From Roseiconus lacunae (GTDB lineage Bacteria; Planctomycetota; Planctomycetia; Pirellulales; Pirellulaceae): a DNA stretch of 64,000 bases. The translations under genes were made by a program, and so were the position numbers. The notes beneath the pieces are model-generated. The model was not told the DNA's origin, ran no database searches, and saw nothing but the letters and a program-made list of their open reading frames with translations. The stretch is taken from NCBI RefSeq assembly GCF_008312935.1, contig NZ_VSZO01000010.1, positions 1 to 64,000 on the forward strand, in the 5' to 3' direction. Positions 1 to 9,134 of the stretch are shown here, piece after piece. Numbering within the stretch: the stretch's first letter is position 1; the number at the start of each line of letters is the position of its first letter.

Positions 1-28
1 TGTAGATACCAATGCCCACTGGGAGAGT

Positions 29-100
29 CGGGCCTTCAGGCCCGGAGAGGGCACCCTCCCCGGCCGTTTGCTCGTCCGACCCTCCCGCAAGCGGAAGAGT
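29..100. repeat. Intergenic hairpin-rich segment at the window edge
   Basis: A perfect 6-bp stem (CGGGCC, loop TTCA, GGCCCG) spans 29-44. It is followed by two copies of CACCCTCCC/GACCCTCCC at about 52-60 and 78-86, and by a weaker stem around the CCCGCAAGCGG sequence at 84-94. The segment lies downstream of the stop codon of the first minus-strand gene. GC-rich elements of this kind are common between genes in planctomycetes, but only one copy is visible here, so calling it a dispersed repeat is inference from memory. It could also be part of a terminator, although no U-tract follows it. Confidence 0.3.
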
Positions 101-141
101 GTTATCCAGATGTTTGGCCCCAAAGACTCGTGTTTACCTGC

Positions 142-2457
142 TTAGCCCTCTTCTAATTCTGCCGCGTCCACCATCTTCTTTGGAAAGTCCATTAGATCGT
201 TAAAGAACCAGCTCTTCCGCTCAAGCCTCATCAGAGGAATGGTCCCCGAGCTTTCGATCAGCCGGCGAAACGTTCCCTCTAATGCGGGAACACCGTCGAT
301 ACCGCGGACGATGTCGAGCGCATGCCAGTGAGCATCCATCATCGGAAACTCGTGCTCTGCAATCGAGACAACGCCTCTACTGAGTCGGTCGGTGTCAATG
401 GTATGACGTTCCCTGGCCGTCAGATTCATGTGATGCGGCAGCGAATCCCCCATCAAACGCGTGTAGACCATATCCGAATACTGCCCTTGATAAAGATTCG
501 CGTGAGCTGTCGCGAAACTAATCAAATCCCCTTCTTCACCGAACCATTGTGGCAAGAGTTTAAACGCGATCTCGCCGGCGGCACCAAGGTGATCGGGATA
601 TAATTCCACCGTTCGTTTGGCTAGCTCGTTGATTGAGTGAAGCTCATGCTCGAGATCGAGTCGAACCGCGACCAAGGTCGAAAGTGCCAAGATCGGTGGC
701 TTGTCCATCTGCTCGACCACCTCTGCCAACTCTTCCTCGGCCTGTTGATTCTTTTCATAAAACGTCTCAAAACCTTGAGCCGACACGGTATCGACGGTAC
801 CGGTACCTCGCGCTTCCCACGCCAGTCGCCGAAGACGAAAGCCGTTCGCCGACTTTGCTAGTGCACCGCCCTGTTGATGCCACTGCTTAATCTTCTCCAG
901 CACTTGGCGTTCTTTGTCTGAAAGTTGATCGCCTTGCTTTTCGAGGTAAAGCCAACGATAGCTCACACGGGTCAGGAGCAAGTACTGCAGTTCGCTCGGT
1001 GACCCCGCACCGTTGATACGAGTCTGACGTCCAATAGCTTCGTGTAACTTTTCCAATTCCCGCATCGGTGATTCGTTCACCAGTTGGTACCCAAGATCAC
1101 TCAACCTCCATCGACCCGGCGTTCTCCACACTTGTCGACGATAAGCTTTGATGCGATCGTTTTGCAGTAGGACCACCACTTCTCCGTCATCACTGCAAAG
1201 CAAACGCATTGGCTTCTCGGCCAAAACGATGGGGTACGAATAGGCGTGATTGACCGGGCCGAGATCGAAGAGAATCCACTGCAGCCCTTGCCGCGTGAGA
1301 CGACGCCCCACGGCGACGAACGAGTTATAGCCTTCGACAACCGAAAACGGAGCGGCCAGACTTGGCTGCCAATAGCAATGTGCAATTGAAAACTTCTGCG
1401 TTGCTTCGCCTTCGCTATCGACGTTCCGGTGCAAAACCTTTGGGTGATGCCCGTCAAGCCAAAGATGTGATGAATCCCCTGCCACCACGGTTTGTTGTTT
1501 CCCCGAATAGCCGTGAAATAGATCTTTCGATGTGACCTCACCTTCTTCTTCGAGATTGAAAACAAACGGCCCACCGACATCGACAACAATCTGTGATCCG
1601 TCTTTCGCGAGCCCCATGCTTTTGACAAAACGTTCTCCTGTATCGATCGGTGTGATCTTCTTGAGCTGCAAATCTCCATAAAACAGATTGCCAGACGACG
1701 TCAACAAGGCCACCACTCTGTCGTTTGAGTCAGTCTCGCATTGCTCGATTGGATCACCGTGCAGATCCGCCTGTGCGACCACAGCCCCGGTGCGTCCACT
1801 CACGCGACAGAGTTTTTGATTCGAACCAATCAGAAAGTCATTCGATTCCCCACAAAATCGGATGAGATCGGGCGCAGCGTTCGGCCAATCGCCCGGCAAT
1901 GGAAAGCTTCCCACACGTTTAGCATCACTCAGGTTGTACAGCACCACCTCATCACCATTGAGAACGATCAATCGCTCTCCGTCGGTCGACAAATCAAAAG
2001 CGCCCGCACCGTTGAAATCCGTCTTCGTTACTTCCACCAACAGTTGCATTTCGGTCGGGGGTGGAGCATACGCTTCGGTAAGAAATGCCTTTGCGGTCGC
2101 ATTTAAATTCAAATCACTGCACTTGACCAGCGATGCCTCGAACCGTTCGTCCATCGAGAATGGCTTGCTGAATTCATTTAGGTATCCCATCGGCGCTGGC
2201 TTGGAGACGACATAATTACCTTCCTTCAAAGGCCATTGATATCGAGCGGAAGCATTGTTTGCGTCAGGAGACTCAGCAACGCTGTCGGTCACAGGGTCAA
2301 TCCATTCGACCGGCGTCACACTTGCCTCTCGTGAGATCGAGTGATGAATGACCCGGTCACATCCGATCGCCAACCCGACCAACATCAAAACTACCACGAA
2401 GGCAAGGTGAGATCGCTTTAGATTCGCAGTCGACCGTTGCGGCTGTCTTTGTCTCAT
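142..2457 (-). CDS. Predicted lipoprotein or membrane-anchored protein with a beta-propeller-like domain
   Basis: The 771-residue protein has a basic N-terminus, then one hydrophobic segment (about residues 18-33) ending in A-I-G-C, a possible lipobox. It is therefore probably anchored and faces the periplasm. Residues of about 140-460 contain repeated strand-turn patterns of the kind AFDLSTDGERLIVLNGD and MGLAKDGSQIVVD, typical of WD40/PQQ-like propeller blades. The C-terminal 250 residues are helical and charged, with no family I recognise. The ATG overlaps the stop of the upstream LRR gene by 4 bp (ATGA), which implies translational coupling and a shared role. No enzymatic motif is visible. 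The propeller assignment rests on pattern only; function is unknown. Confidence 0.75.
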   Translation of the reverse strand: MRQRQPQRSTANLKRSHLAFVVVLMLVGLAIGCDRVIHHSISREASVTPVEWIDPVTDSVAESPDANNASARYQWPLKEGNYVVSKPAPMGYLNEFSKPFSMDERFEASLVKCSDLNLNATAKAFLTEAYAPPPTEMQLLVEVTKTDFNGAGAFDLSTDGERLIVLNGDEVVLYNLSDAKRVGSFPLPGDWPNAAPDLIRFCGESNDFLIGSNQKLCRVSGRTGAVVAQADLHGDPIEQCETDSNDRVVALLTSSGNLFYGDLQLKKITPIDTGERFVKSMGLAKDGSQIVVDVGGPFVFNLEEEGEVTSKDLFHGYSGKQQTVVAGDSSHLWLDGHHPKVLHRNVDSEGEATQKFSIAHCYWQPSLAAPFSVVEGYNSFVAVGRRLTRQGLQWILFDLGPVNHAYSYPIVLAEKPMRLLCSDDGEVVVLLQNDRIKAYRRQVWRTPGRWRLSDLGYQLVNESPMRELEKLHEAIGRQTRINGAGSPSELQYLLLTRVSYRWLYLEKQGDQLSDKERQVLEKIKQWHQQGGALAKSANGFRLRRLAWEARGTGTVDTVSAQGFETFYEKNQQAEEELAEVVEQMDKPPILALSTLVAVRLDLEHELHSINELAKRTVELYPDHLGAAGEIAFKLLPQWFGEEGDLISFATAHANLYQGQYSDMVYTRLMGDSLPHHMNLTARERHTIDTDRLSRGVVSIAEHEFPMMDAHWHALDIVRGIDGVPALEGTFRRLIESSGTIPLMRLERKSWFFNDLMDFPKKMVDAAELEEG

Positions 2458-5400
2458 TCTTCTGACTCCTCGATCCCGCTTTTGTCAGATACTTCCACGT
2501 CTTGATCAACCACAATGACCTGTGGTCCACCGATGGCTTGGCCACCAAACAGACGACCGAACATTCGGTTCATCAGGGAAGGTGCATCAGAGTCGCGATT
2601 TTCAACATCCGCGTCCTCTTTCATCTGAGCGAATTCGCCGACCGGCGAAAAAGCCTCAACATCGATCTTCGCGAATTCATCTTTCACCGTCGGTAGCTCC
2701 ATCGCCATCATCATTCCTTGCGAAGAATTCGCCATCTTTTGCCGCCACTGTTGAGTCGCCTTGAACTCGGCATAGTCGTGTTCATCGATGACACGCTGCT
2801 CCGCCATTAACCTGGTGTGCACATTTGAATCAAGATTGCTTCCGGTCGGGTCAAGCATCAAACTCGGATGCCGACGCATCAGTTCATAGACCGCCCGTGA
2901 ATCGACTTCGCAGTCACGCAACACTAACAACTCGATATCGGTTCCATCGAGTGCAGAAAGCAAGTCTTTCGAAACCTTCGATCCGGCTAGATTGAGGTGT
3001 TTGATCATTCCAAACGAAGCAATCTTAGTAAGCGTCGGCTGATCGATCCCAATGTCCGCTAAAGAGAGTACTCGCAACATGGTCATCCCTGTCAATCCAG
3101 CCAGATCTGCTGGTTTCAAGTCACAACCATCCAAACGCAGACTTTGTATTGACTCCGATGCGAGCAAGGTCTGCAACGATGCCGCGGTCACCTCGGTATG
3201 GCTTAAGTCCAATGATTGAAGCGTTGGTAAGCTTCCCCAATTTCGAACCACCGAATCGTCGACCTTGCATCCAGGTAGACTCAAGTTCACGATCGCTCGA
3301 AGATTCAACTCACTCAGCGCCGCTTTCGATGCGTCCGCATAAGCCAGCGTGATTGTTGTCAGCTGATCACAATCGGAAAGCGATTCGACGACAGTATCGG
3401 TGACCTGCGCGCCGCCGGCGGCAAAGTATTCGAGGTCTCGAAACCCGCCAAAATGGGTTTTCGACGGAAGCGGCGACGAAAACGACAACCCTTTAAGCGA
3501 CGGCGACCGATCGATCCATATTTCGTTCCCGACCCACTGAAAATCGAAGGAGCTTTGCAGTCGCGGCATGCTTTCGATCCGCACCGAATTAAAAAAATCG
3601 AAGCGCATCGCGTTTCCGGTCAGTTCAGTTAGATGGGCATGGCGTGCCAACTGAAACGAGTCCGCGGAACGATCGAAAACGATCATGTCATCGTTGGTGT
3701 CAAACTGAAACTCCAACACTTCAAGGTTCGGAAACAACGTCAGAATCGAAGCGAGATCTGCCGGACCAGCTGATGCGGTCCCCAGTCGTAAATGTTTCAG
3801 ATTTGGCGTCGATGCGAGTTTTTTCACCTCCTCGGTGGCCACCCCCGTTGACGCAAGGAACAGTTGTTCTAGACCGGCATTCTCACATAGTGGCGTCAGA
3901 TCTGTGTCACGAAGAAAAACGGCATCCAAGTCAATCAACGCTGGCCCATCGCTTGCGCCCAATCCTTTCACCAACGCATCACGAGTCTCCTTTTCGGGGC
4001 GAACATACTGAGGGTACCCCATCGGAAGATTGCGAAACGCGGCGACATAAACGGCGTCTAACCCTGGCAACTTACTGAGCTTGATTTCTTCGATTTCTGC
4101 TCCGTAAATCTCAACGGTTTCCAACTTGGGCACATTCTCAGCAACTAAGCGGCTGAGCCAAACCCGCCCCGGCATCGACTCCCCGCGTGCCAATCGCATT
4201 TCCCAAAAATCGTTCTTCCCTTGCCATCCAGTGAACTCCGGCAAATCGGACAACTCCAATGAAAACTTTTGCAATTGACCGAGTTCCAATGTTTCTAGTT
4301 TCGGTAGCCCTGACAGTTTCAACTGCACCGCGTCGGCGTTAAGTTGATGATCCCAATCATTGACCGAAAGAAACTTCAGCGATGGCCAACCCTCGATCGT
4401 CAATTGATCGGAACCGCGACTCGGGTGAGGCAGCCACAGTTCGGTGATCGACTTCGACCACGATGGCCGTCCTAGCTTGCTCAAAACGACATCGCTGTGC
4501 ATCGCATTGAGCCGTCGGAGCCGTGGTAGCTGCAGTGATGCGAGCGTCTCAGAAGAGACATCCGTTCGCATCAGACTCAGCGTGTGCAAGCGGGGCATCG
4601 AACCGATCATTTGCATCGTCGCTCGATCGAGCCGCCGTCCGGCGATCCTGATGTCGACCAAATGAACTTTATTGAGCAGCGGCTGCAGCTGCTTCAGCTG
4701 ATAGTTGTTACCGCCAATTCGGAAACACGTCAGCGTGGTCAACGCCATCGCTTCGTCAAGATCCTCCGGCGACGGCGTATCAAGCCTCACCGCGCGGACT
4801 CTGACAAACTTTTTGGCGAAAGAATCTGGGAGTTGATCCGCAATGATCTCGGGCAACCACGCCGAAAAAACCACACCGTGATTCTTTCCCATCATCGAAT
4901 TGGCGTACTTTTTAACCGCCTTTTCACGGCCTTGAAGGTATTGGTACCAGCCGAAGGAAGCGGCAACCAGTGACGTCGCGATCATCAGGTCTGCGATGGT
5001 CAGGTTCCCGCGCCCCTTCGATTTTTGTTTCAATTTCTTGCGATGGGCATAAAACTGAAACACCGTGATGAGCGTCACTAGACAGGCGATGTTGATCAGC
5101 AACGCGGTCCATGAAAACACAGATTGCGAAGCCGACAAAACATTGCTTTTATCTTCCGTCTCCGGACGCCCCGCTGGCCCGGATCGATAGTCGATCCAAT
5201 ATCGAAACGGTGCCCCCGCCATCACAGGCAACTCATAGGCCTGGTTGGGAAGATCAACGATCGATTGAACAGAACCTGAACTGAATCGTTCGACATATTG
5301 AACCGGCCAATTCAGCGCAACGAAGATTCCGATCATCAACGATGTCGACCCCCAAACCGCCGTTTTACTACGACGACGCTTCTCATTTGCTTCGGTCGAT

Positions 5401-5534
5401 CGCTCGACCGCTCGCGCTTCCGGTTCGGCGAGCTCACTCTCGCATTCCGCCGGCATCTCTTGATGAGCGGTATCCTGGCCGACATTCGCCTGACCGAGAT
5501 TCCTTTGCTCGGATGGTAGTTGATCGCCAGTCAT
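2454..5534 (-). CDS. Membrane protein with N-terminal TM segments and a leucine-rich-repeat domain
   Basis: The 1026-residue protein has an acidic cytoplasmic-type N-terminus and three likely membrane segments (about 59-78, 141-163 and 178-200). From about residue 250 to 870 it carries irregular leucine-rich repeats (patterns such as LxxLxLxxTxV, IQSLRLDGCDL, LRVLSLADIGI, IKHLNLAGSKV) of the ribonuclease-inhibitor-like type. The C-terminal 150 residues are charged and Met/Asp-rich. LRR arrays normally bind proteins; a scaffold or surveillance role at the membrane is inference. Its stop overlaps the start of the propeller-like gene, so the two are probably made together and may interact. The upstream gene is divergent, with a 132-bp shared promoter region. 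Confidence 0.8.
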   Translation of the reverse strand: MTGDQLPSEQRNLGQANVGQDTAHQEMPAECESELAEPEARAVERSTEANEKRRRSKTAVWGSTSLMIGIFVALNWPVQYVERFSSGSVQSIVDLPNQAYELPVMAGAPFRYWIDYRSGPAGRPETEDKSNVLSASQSVFSWTALLINIACLVTLITVFQFYAHRKKLKQKSKGRGNLTIADLMIATSLVAASFGWYQYLQGREKAVKKYANSMMGKNHGVVFSAWLPEIIADQLPDSFAKKFVRVRAVRLDTPSPEDLDEAMALTTLTCFRIGGNNYQLKQLQPLLNKVHLVDIRIAGRRLDRATMQMIGSMPRLHTLSLMRTDVSSETLASLQLPRLRRLNAMHSDVVLSKLGRPSWSKSITELWLPHPSRGSDQLTIEGWPSLKFLSVNDWDHQLNADAVQLKLSGLPKLETLELGQLQKFSLELSDLPEFTGWQGKNDFWEMRLARGESMPGRVWLSRLVAENVPKLETVEIYGAEIEEIKLSKLPGLDAVYVAAFRNLPMGYPQYVRPEKETRDALVKGLGASDGPALIDLDAVFLRDTDLTPLCENAGLEQLFLASTGVATEEVKKLASTPNLKHLRLGTASAGPADLASILTLFPNLEVLEFQFDTNDDMIVFDRSADSFQLARHAHLTELTGNAMRFDFFNSVRIESMPRLQSSFDFQWVGNEIWIDRSPSLKGLSFSSPLPSKTHFGGFRDLEYFAAGGAQVTDTVVESLSDCDQLTTITLAYADASKAALSELNLRAIVNLSLPGCKVDDSVVRNWGSLPTLQSLDLSHTEVTAASLQTLLASESIQSLRLDGCDLKPADLAGLTGMTMLRVLSLADIGIDQPTLTKIASFGMIKHLNLAGSKVSKDLLSALDGTDIELLVLRDCEVDSRAVYELMRRHPSLMLDPTGSNLDSNVHTRLMAEQRVIDEHDYAEFKATQQWRQKMANSSQGMMMAMELPTVKDEFAKIDVEAFSPVGEFAQMKEDADVENRDSDAPSLMNRMFGRLFGGQAIGGPQVIVVDQDVEVSDKSGIEESEE

Positions 5535-5666
5535 TCAAGCCCTGTGTGAAAACGTTTAAACTATTAACAGGGCCCATTCTGAACTACCCGACAGAGGTAG
5601 GCAAGCATTTTCGGGGGGGCACGTGCGAGAGACACCCAACACGGACGCAAGCGAAGCGGCAACGCG

Positions 5667-6824
5667 ATGGACCTATCACTTTGGATCTTCAGTGACGAAG
5701 GCTTCCCGGCCCGATGGTTTTGCGGATCCGGCTGGACCGATGAACCTTACGTCGGCTGGATCCACGTCGTATCCGATCTCGTGACTTGGGCGTCTTACCT
5801 GACCATCCCAGTCCTATTGATGTACTTCGCAACAAATCGTCGCGACGTTACCTTCCCCAAAGTGTTTTGGCTGTTTTGTGCGTTTATCATTTCGTGTGGA
5901 ATGGTCCATCTTGTCGAGGCAGTGATTTTCTGGTGGCCGGTGTACCGTTTGTCGGCGGTGTTGAAATTGGTGACCGCAATCGTTTCCGCGGCGACTGCGA
6001 TCGCGCTGATCCGTGTCTTTCCCGTTGCCCTCTCGTTGCCAGCACTGGCGACGATCAACCAAAAGCTGCAAACAGAGATCGAAACGAGGAAACTTGCGGA
6101 GGAGAAGCTCGAGCGAATCAACCTTGAACTTGAGAGCTTCGTTTCGATCGCTTCTCATGATTTGCAGGAACCACTTCGCAACGTCATCAGCTTCACCGAA
6201 CTGCTAAAAGAAGACCTCGGTGACAATCTTTCTGACAATGCGACTCAGGACCTCAAGTACATTTCCTCCGCCGCGAGTCGGATGCAACGACTGATCAACG
6301 ATCTGCTGACGTTCTCGCGCACCACTCGGCACGGTGCGACATTCCAAATCGCTCCTGTCGACGATTGTGTCGACGAGGCGTTGGAGATTTTGCAGTCACG
6401 CCTGGAACAATCAGGCGGAACCATCACGCGAAGCAATCTCCCAAAGCTAAAGCTCGACATTACCCTGGTCGCTCAGCTCTACCAGAATCTCATCTCCAAC
6501 GCGATTAAGTTTACCGAAAGCGATCGGTCTCCGCAGATTGATCTGACGGCCGAAATGGTCGACGGAGTCTGGGTCCTAGGCGTACGCGATAACGGGATTG
6601 GCATCGAATCGAAATATACCGATCAGATCTTCGAGCCTTTCAAACGTCTTCATGGCATGTCGGAATACGAAGGCACGGGGATCGGCCTGGCAGTTTGCAA
6701 AACCGTCGTCGAACACCATGGCGGACAAATCTGGGTGACTTCTCACCCCGGCGAAGGCTCCCACTTTCAGTTCACGTTGGAGCCGTTTATGCTTACCGCT
6801 GGCGTTTCGCCGCAGGCGACTTGA
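5667..6824 (+). CDS. Ethylene-receptor-like sensor histidine kinase
   Basis: The 385-residue protein has three membrane segments (about 32-54, 67-89 and 96-118), then a short coiled coil and a complete kinase core. The core has phosphoacceptor H164 in SHDLQEP, the N-box at 273-282, G1 DNGIGI at 308-313 and G2 EGTGIGLAV at 335-343. The membrane part matches the ethylene-binding domain of plant ETR1. The residues remembered as essential in ETR1 (D25, Y32, I35, P36, I62, C65, H69) are all present here at a constant offset of 12: D37, Y44, I47, P48, I74, C77 and H81. C77 and H81 would hold the copper cofactor. There is no GAF domain between sensor and kinase, unlike in ETR1. A receiver-kinase gene follows 24 bp downstream, probably in the same operon. 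The ligand is predicted, not shown. Confidence 0.9.
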   Translation: MDLSLWIFSDEGFPARWFCGSGWTDEPYVGWIHVVSDLVTWASYLTIPVLLMYFATNRRDVTFPKVFWLFCAFIISCGMVHLVEAVIFWWPVYRLSAVLKLVTAIVSAATAIALIRVFPVALSLPALATINQKLQTEIETRKLAEEKLERINLELESFVSIASHDLQEPLRNVISFTELLKEDLGDNLSDNATQDLKYISSAASRMQRLINDLLTFSRTTRHGATFQIAPVDDCVDEALEILQSRLEQSGGTITRSNLPKLKLDITLVAQLYQNLISNAIKFTESDRSPQIDLTAEMVDGVWVLGVRDNGIGIESKYTDQIFEPFKRLHGMSEYEGTGIGLAVCKTVVEHHGGQIWVTSHPGEGSHFQFTLEPFMLTAGVSPQAT

Positions 6825-6848
6825 CACCGAACATTACGGAGTGCACAG

Positions 6849-7925
6849 GTGACTCAAACGGTCTTGATGATCGACGACAATCCGGCGGATGCGGTCATCG
6901 TCAAACGGCTGCTGGCAAAGATCCCGGGGAGTACATACTCGTTTCTTCACGCCGAGAATGCTGAAACCGGCTTTGAGTCGCTGCGACAACAATCCATCGA
7001 TTGCATCGTTCTGGATTATCAACTCGGACGAATCAGCGGAATCGAACTTTTGCATCAAATGCGCAGTGCCGGCATCGATGTTCCAGTGATCGCACTGACC
7101 GGTGAAGGTTCCGAGTCGATCGCCGTCGATACTCTGAAAGCCGGCGCACAAGACTACTTGGTCAAAGGGCAGGTTACCGCCGCGACGCTCCATCGCTCCA
7201 TACTCTCGGCGACAAAAACGGTCGCACTCGAGCGCAAGTTAAGGGAACAACGCGAAGAACTCCTTTCGTTCACAGGAATGGTTTCCCACGACCTCCGCAA
7301 TCCGCTTCGGCACATCTGTCAATATTCGGAACTTCTGCAACTTGAACTCACCAACTCCGACGACCATTGTCGTCGTTACGTCGAAGCGATCGACAAAGCC
7401 TGCAAACGGATGTCGACGCTGATAGAGAACTTACTCAGCTACACCAAGTACGGCCGATCTGCCAAGCAACTCACTGATGTTGATCTTACAGAGGTGCTAC
7501 GTGTCGCGACGACGGACCTTTCCGCGGTAATCGAAAGTTCTAATGCGTCCGTCCAATTTGATGAATTACCAGCAGTGACCGGTGATCCGACCGGACTAAG
7601 CCAATTGTTCCAGAACTTGATCGGCAATGGAATCAAGTACAACCACTCGCCACGCCCTTCGATCGTCATTCAATCGGAACACGTCGATGATCGAATCAAC
7701 GTCACGGTAATCGACAACGGAATCGGAATCGATGAACAGTATCTCGATGATGTCTTTCGACCGCTTTGCCGGCTGCATACCGAGGAAGAATATGAGGGCT
7801 CCGGTTTAGGGCTTTCCACCGCCCAGCGGATCGCACATCAACACGACGCGACCATTACCATCGAATCGAAACTCGGCGAAGGCACCGCTGTCTGCCTTTC
7901 ATTCCCGGCCGGCCCCAAACGTTAG
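6849..7925 (+). CDS. Receiver domain-histidine kinase protein (two-component relay partner)
   Basis: This 358-residue soluble protein starts at a GTG preceded by GGAG. Residues 4-120 form a receiver domain with phosphoacceptor D56, the acidic pair D9/D10, T84 and K106. A coiled linker (about 120-140) leads to a HisKA domain with H147 in SHDLRNP. The HATPase has an N-box near residue 258, DNGIGI, and EGSGLGLS. Its kinase half resembles that of the preceding ethylene-receptor-like protein (both share the FxPxxRLH and E-Y-E-G motifs), so the pair may derive from a common type. The likely job is to take phosphate or a signal from the upstream kinase and pass it on. No DNA-binding or other output domain is encoded in the operon, so the final target is elsewhere. 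Confidence 0.88.
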   Translation: MTQTVLMIDDNPADAVIVKRLLAKIPGSTYSFLHAENAETGFESLRQQSIDCIVLDYQLGRISGIELLHQMRSAGIDVPVIALTGEGSESIAVDTLKAGAQDYLVKGQVTAATLHRSILSATKTVALERKLREQREELLSFTGMVSHDLRNPLRHICQYSELLQLELTNSDDHCRRYVEAIDKACKRMSTLIENLLSYTKYGRSAKQLTDVDLTEVLRVATTDLSAVIESSNASVQFDELPAVTGDPTGLSQLFQNLIGNGIKYNHSPRPSIVIQSEHVDDRINVTVIDNGIGIDEQYLDDVFRPLCRLHTEEEYEGSGLGLSTAQRIAHQHDATITIESKLGEGTAVCLSFPAGPKR

Positions 7926-8263
7926 AGTATCTTGCCTCCGAACACCGTGTCGCCCAAAACACTTACGCCAAGCCCTACTGGCCGAAAGCGCCTAAATGTG
8001 AGGCCGCGGCCAGCGTCGTCGACCGACAAGTTGCACATCTTCAATTTTTGCGGTGTTCTTTCATTGCCCGCCCGAACCGGTCCATCCGATTTGACTTCTC
8101 CGGAAGCCAGGAAATCGTTGCCCGCCAAAGCCCCCGGACCTACAATAGCGTCTGATCTAAACATGTGTGTGCCCGCATTGTCTTGTCGTTGAATCCGATT
8201 GTTGTCGATTCGACAAACCTGGTCTGGCTTTCTTGGTCTGGCTTTTCACTATCGTAGTCTCTG
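7926..8263. other. Intergenic region without a supported gene
   Basis: This 338-bp gap separates the two-kinase operon from the sigma-factor gene. A minus-strand frame stays open through most of it (about 107 codons, with an ATG giving 80), but it has no recognisable domain or start signal, so I do not call it. The right end should contain the promoter of the sigma-factor gene. I see no clear hairpin terminator or repeat copy. Confidence 0.4.
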
Positions 8264-8992
8264 ATGAATCTTGACCTATCAAAGACGGACTCGAACCGTC
8301 TAAGCCAAATCAAGACAAACTGGACGGCGATGTTCGACGCGACAGAGCGGCCCGATAATGCGTCCGAAATTCAACGTGAGTTACTGCTGCGATATGCGGG
8401 CCCGGCGTACCGCTACCTCCTTGCCATGGTCCGAGATGTAGACATCGCCGACGACCTCGCCCAAGAATTTGCCTTTCGATTTATTCGAGGCGACTTTCAA
8501 AATGCGACCCCAGATCGAGGCCGCTTTCGCGACTACCTAAAACGCTCGCTCGTGAACCTCGTCAACGATCACTTTCGCAGGCAGCGGCAACGCCCCGTCC
8601 CCATCGGTCAAGCCGCGTTAAATGCGAAAGAACCATCGTACGCCTCGGATGTCGATGCGGAATTCGACCAAGATTGGCGTCGCGAACTTCTTGCCAGAAC
8701 CTGGTCCGCTATGGATACGGCCGACAACGTTTCTCGGACCTGCTACTCCGTTGTCCTGAAAATACGCGCCCAACACCCCACCCAGAATTCGAAGTCTTTG
8801 GCAATGCTTGCCAGCGAATCATTGCAGCGTGATGTGAGTGCGACTTGGCTTAGACAAACGCTCAAACGTGCGCGTGCCCGCTTCGGTGAATTGATGCGAA
8901 CCGAAGTCCGCAACACATTACTCGCCGCCTCAGATGAACAAGTTGAAGTCGAACTTCAAACACTGGGACTTCAAAAGTACACGAATTCCTGA
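8264..8992 (+). CDS. Sigma-70 family (ECF-like) RNA polymerase sigma factor
   Basis: The 242-residue protein has a sigma region 2-like segment at about 48-112 (LLLRYAGPAYRYLLAMV, DIADDLAQEFAFRFIRGDF, then GRFRDYLKRSLVNLVNDHFRR) and a weaker, helical region 4-like part at about 150-215. There is no region 3, as expected for ECF factors. It belongs to the divergent planctomycete type, in which region 4 departs from the usual helix-turn-helix consensus. It is convergent with the large cyclase-fused Ser/Thr kinase. Sigma factors of this type are often encoded beside Ser/Thr kinases in planctomycetes, so phosphorylation-dependent control is plausible but not shown. No anti-sigma gene is adjacent. 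Confidence 0.82.
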   Translation: MNLDLSKTDSNRLSQIKTNWTAMFDATERPDNASEIQRELLLRYAGPAYRYLLAMVRDVDIADDLAQEFAFRFIRGDFQNATPDRGRFRDYLKRSLVNLVNDHFRRQRQRPVPIGQAALNAKEPSYASDVDAEFDQDWRRELLARTWSAMDTADNVSRTCYSVVLKIRAQHPTQNSKSLAMLASESLQRDVSATWLRQTLKRARARFGELMRTEVRNTLLAASDEQVEVELQTLGLQKYTNS

Positions 8993-9025
8993 ACCAAGTG
9001 AGATTGACCGTTCCTGTTTTGTTTT

Positions 9026-9062
9026 AAGCGGTTGAACACGAATCCTTCGTGTTCAACTGCTT
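9026..9062. terminator. Strong hairpin between convergent genes, possible bidirectional terminator
   Basis: A perfect 12-bp stem (GTTGAACACGAA, loop TCC, TTCGTGTTCAAC) spans 9031-9057. It extends to about 17 bp with one G-T pair through AAGCG/TGCTT. It lies 33 bp after the sigma-factor stop and 73 bp beyond the kinase stop on the other strand. Neither side has a clear U-tract, so intrinsic termination is likely but not certain. Confidence 0.55.
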
Positions 9063-9115
9063 GGCCACGGTGATTGCACAGAAACCGTGGCTAACGCCAA
9101 TCGGTTAATCCTAGT
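9061..9115 (-). repeat. Intergenic palindromic element, copy A (truncated arm)
   Basis: Read on the minus strand, this contains AGGATTAACCGATTGGCG, then TTAGCCACGGTTTCTGTGCA and ATCACCGTGGCCAA. It matches the element at 46070 and the other copies, but lacks the outer part of one arm, which is replaced by the hairpin at 9026-9062. It sits between convergent genes. Confidence 0.7.
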
Positions 9116-9134
9116 ATTGAACTGGTACGAGACA

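Noticed and set aside
12-203. 63-codon plus-strand frame at the left edge
   Set aside because: It overlaps the hairpin segment and the 3' end of a real minus-strand gene; composition and sequence show no domain.
7922-8164. 80-codon minus-strand frame between the kinase operon and the sigma gene
   Set aside because: It has no recognisable domain and no ribosome-binding site, and it ends inside the stop region of the upstream gene.
9031-9057. Hairpin as part of the palindromic repeat family
   Set aside because: Its sequence is unrelated to the repeat core, so it is treated as a separate terminator-like structure.
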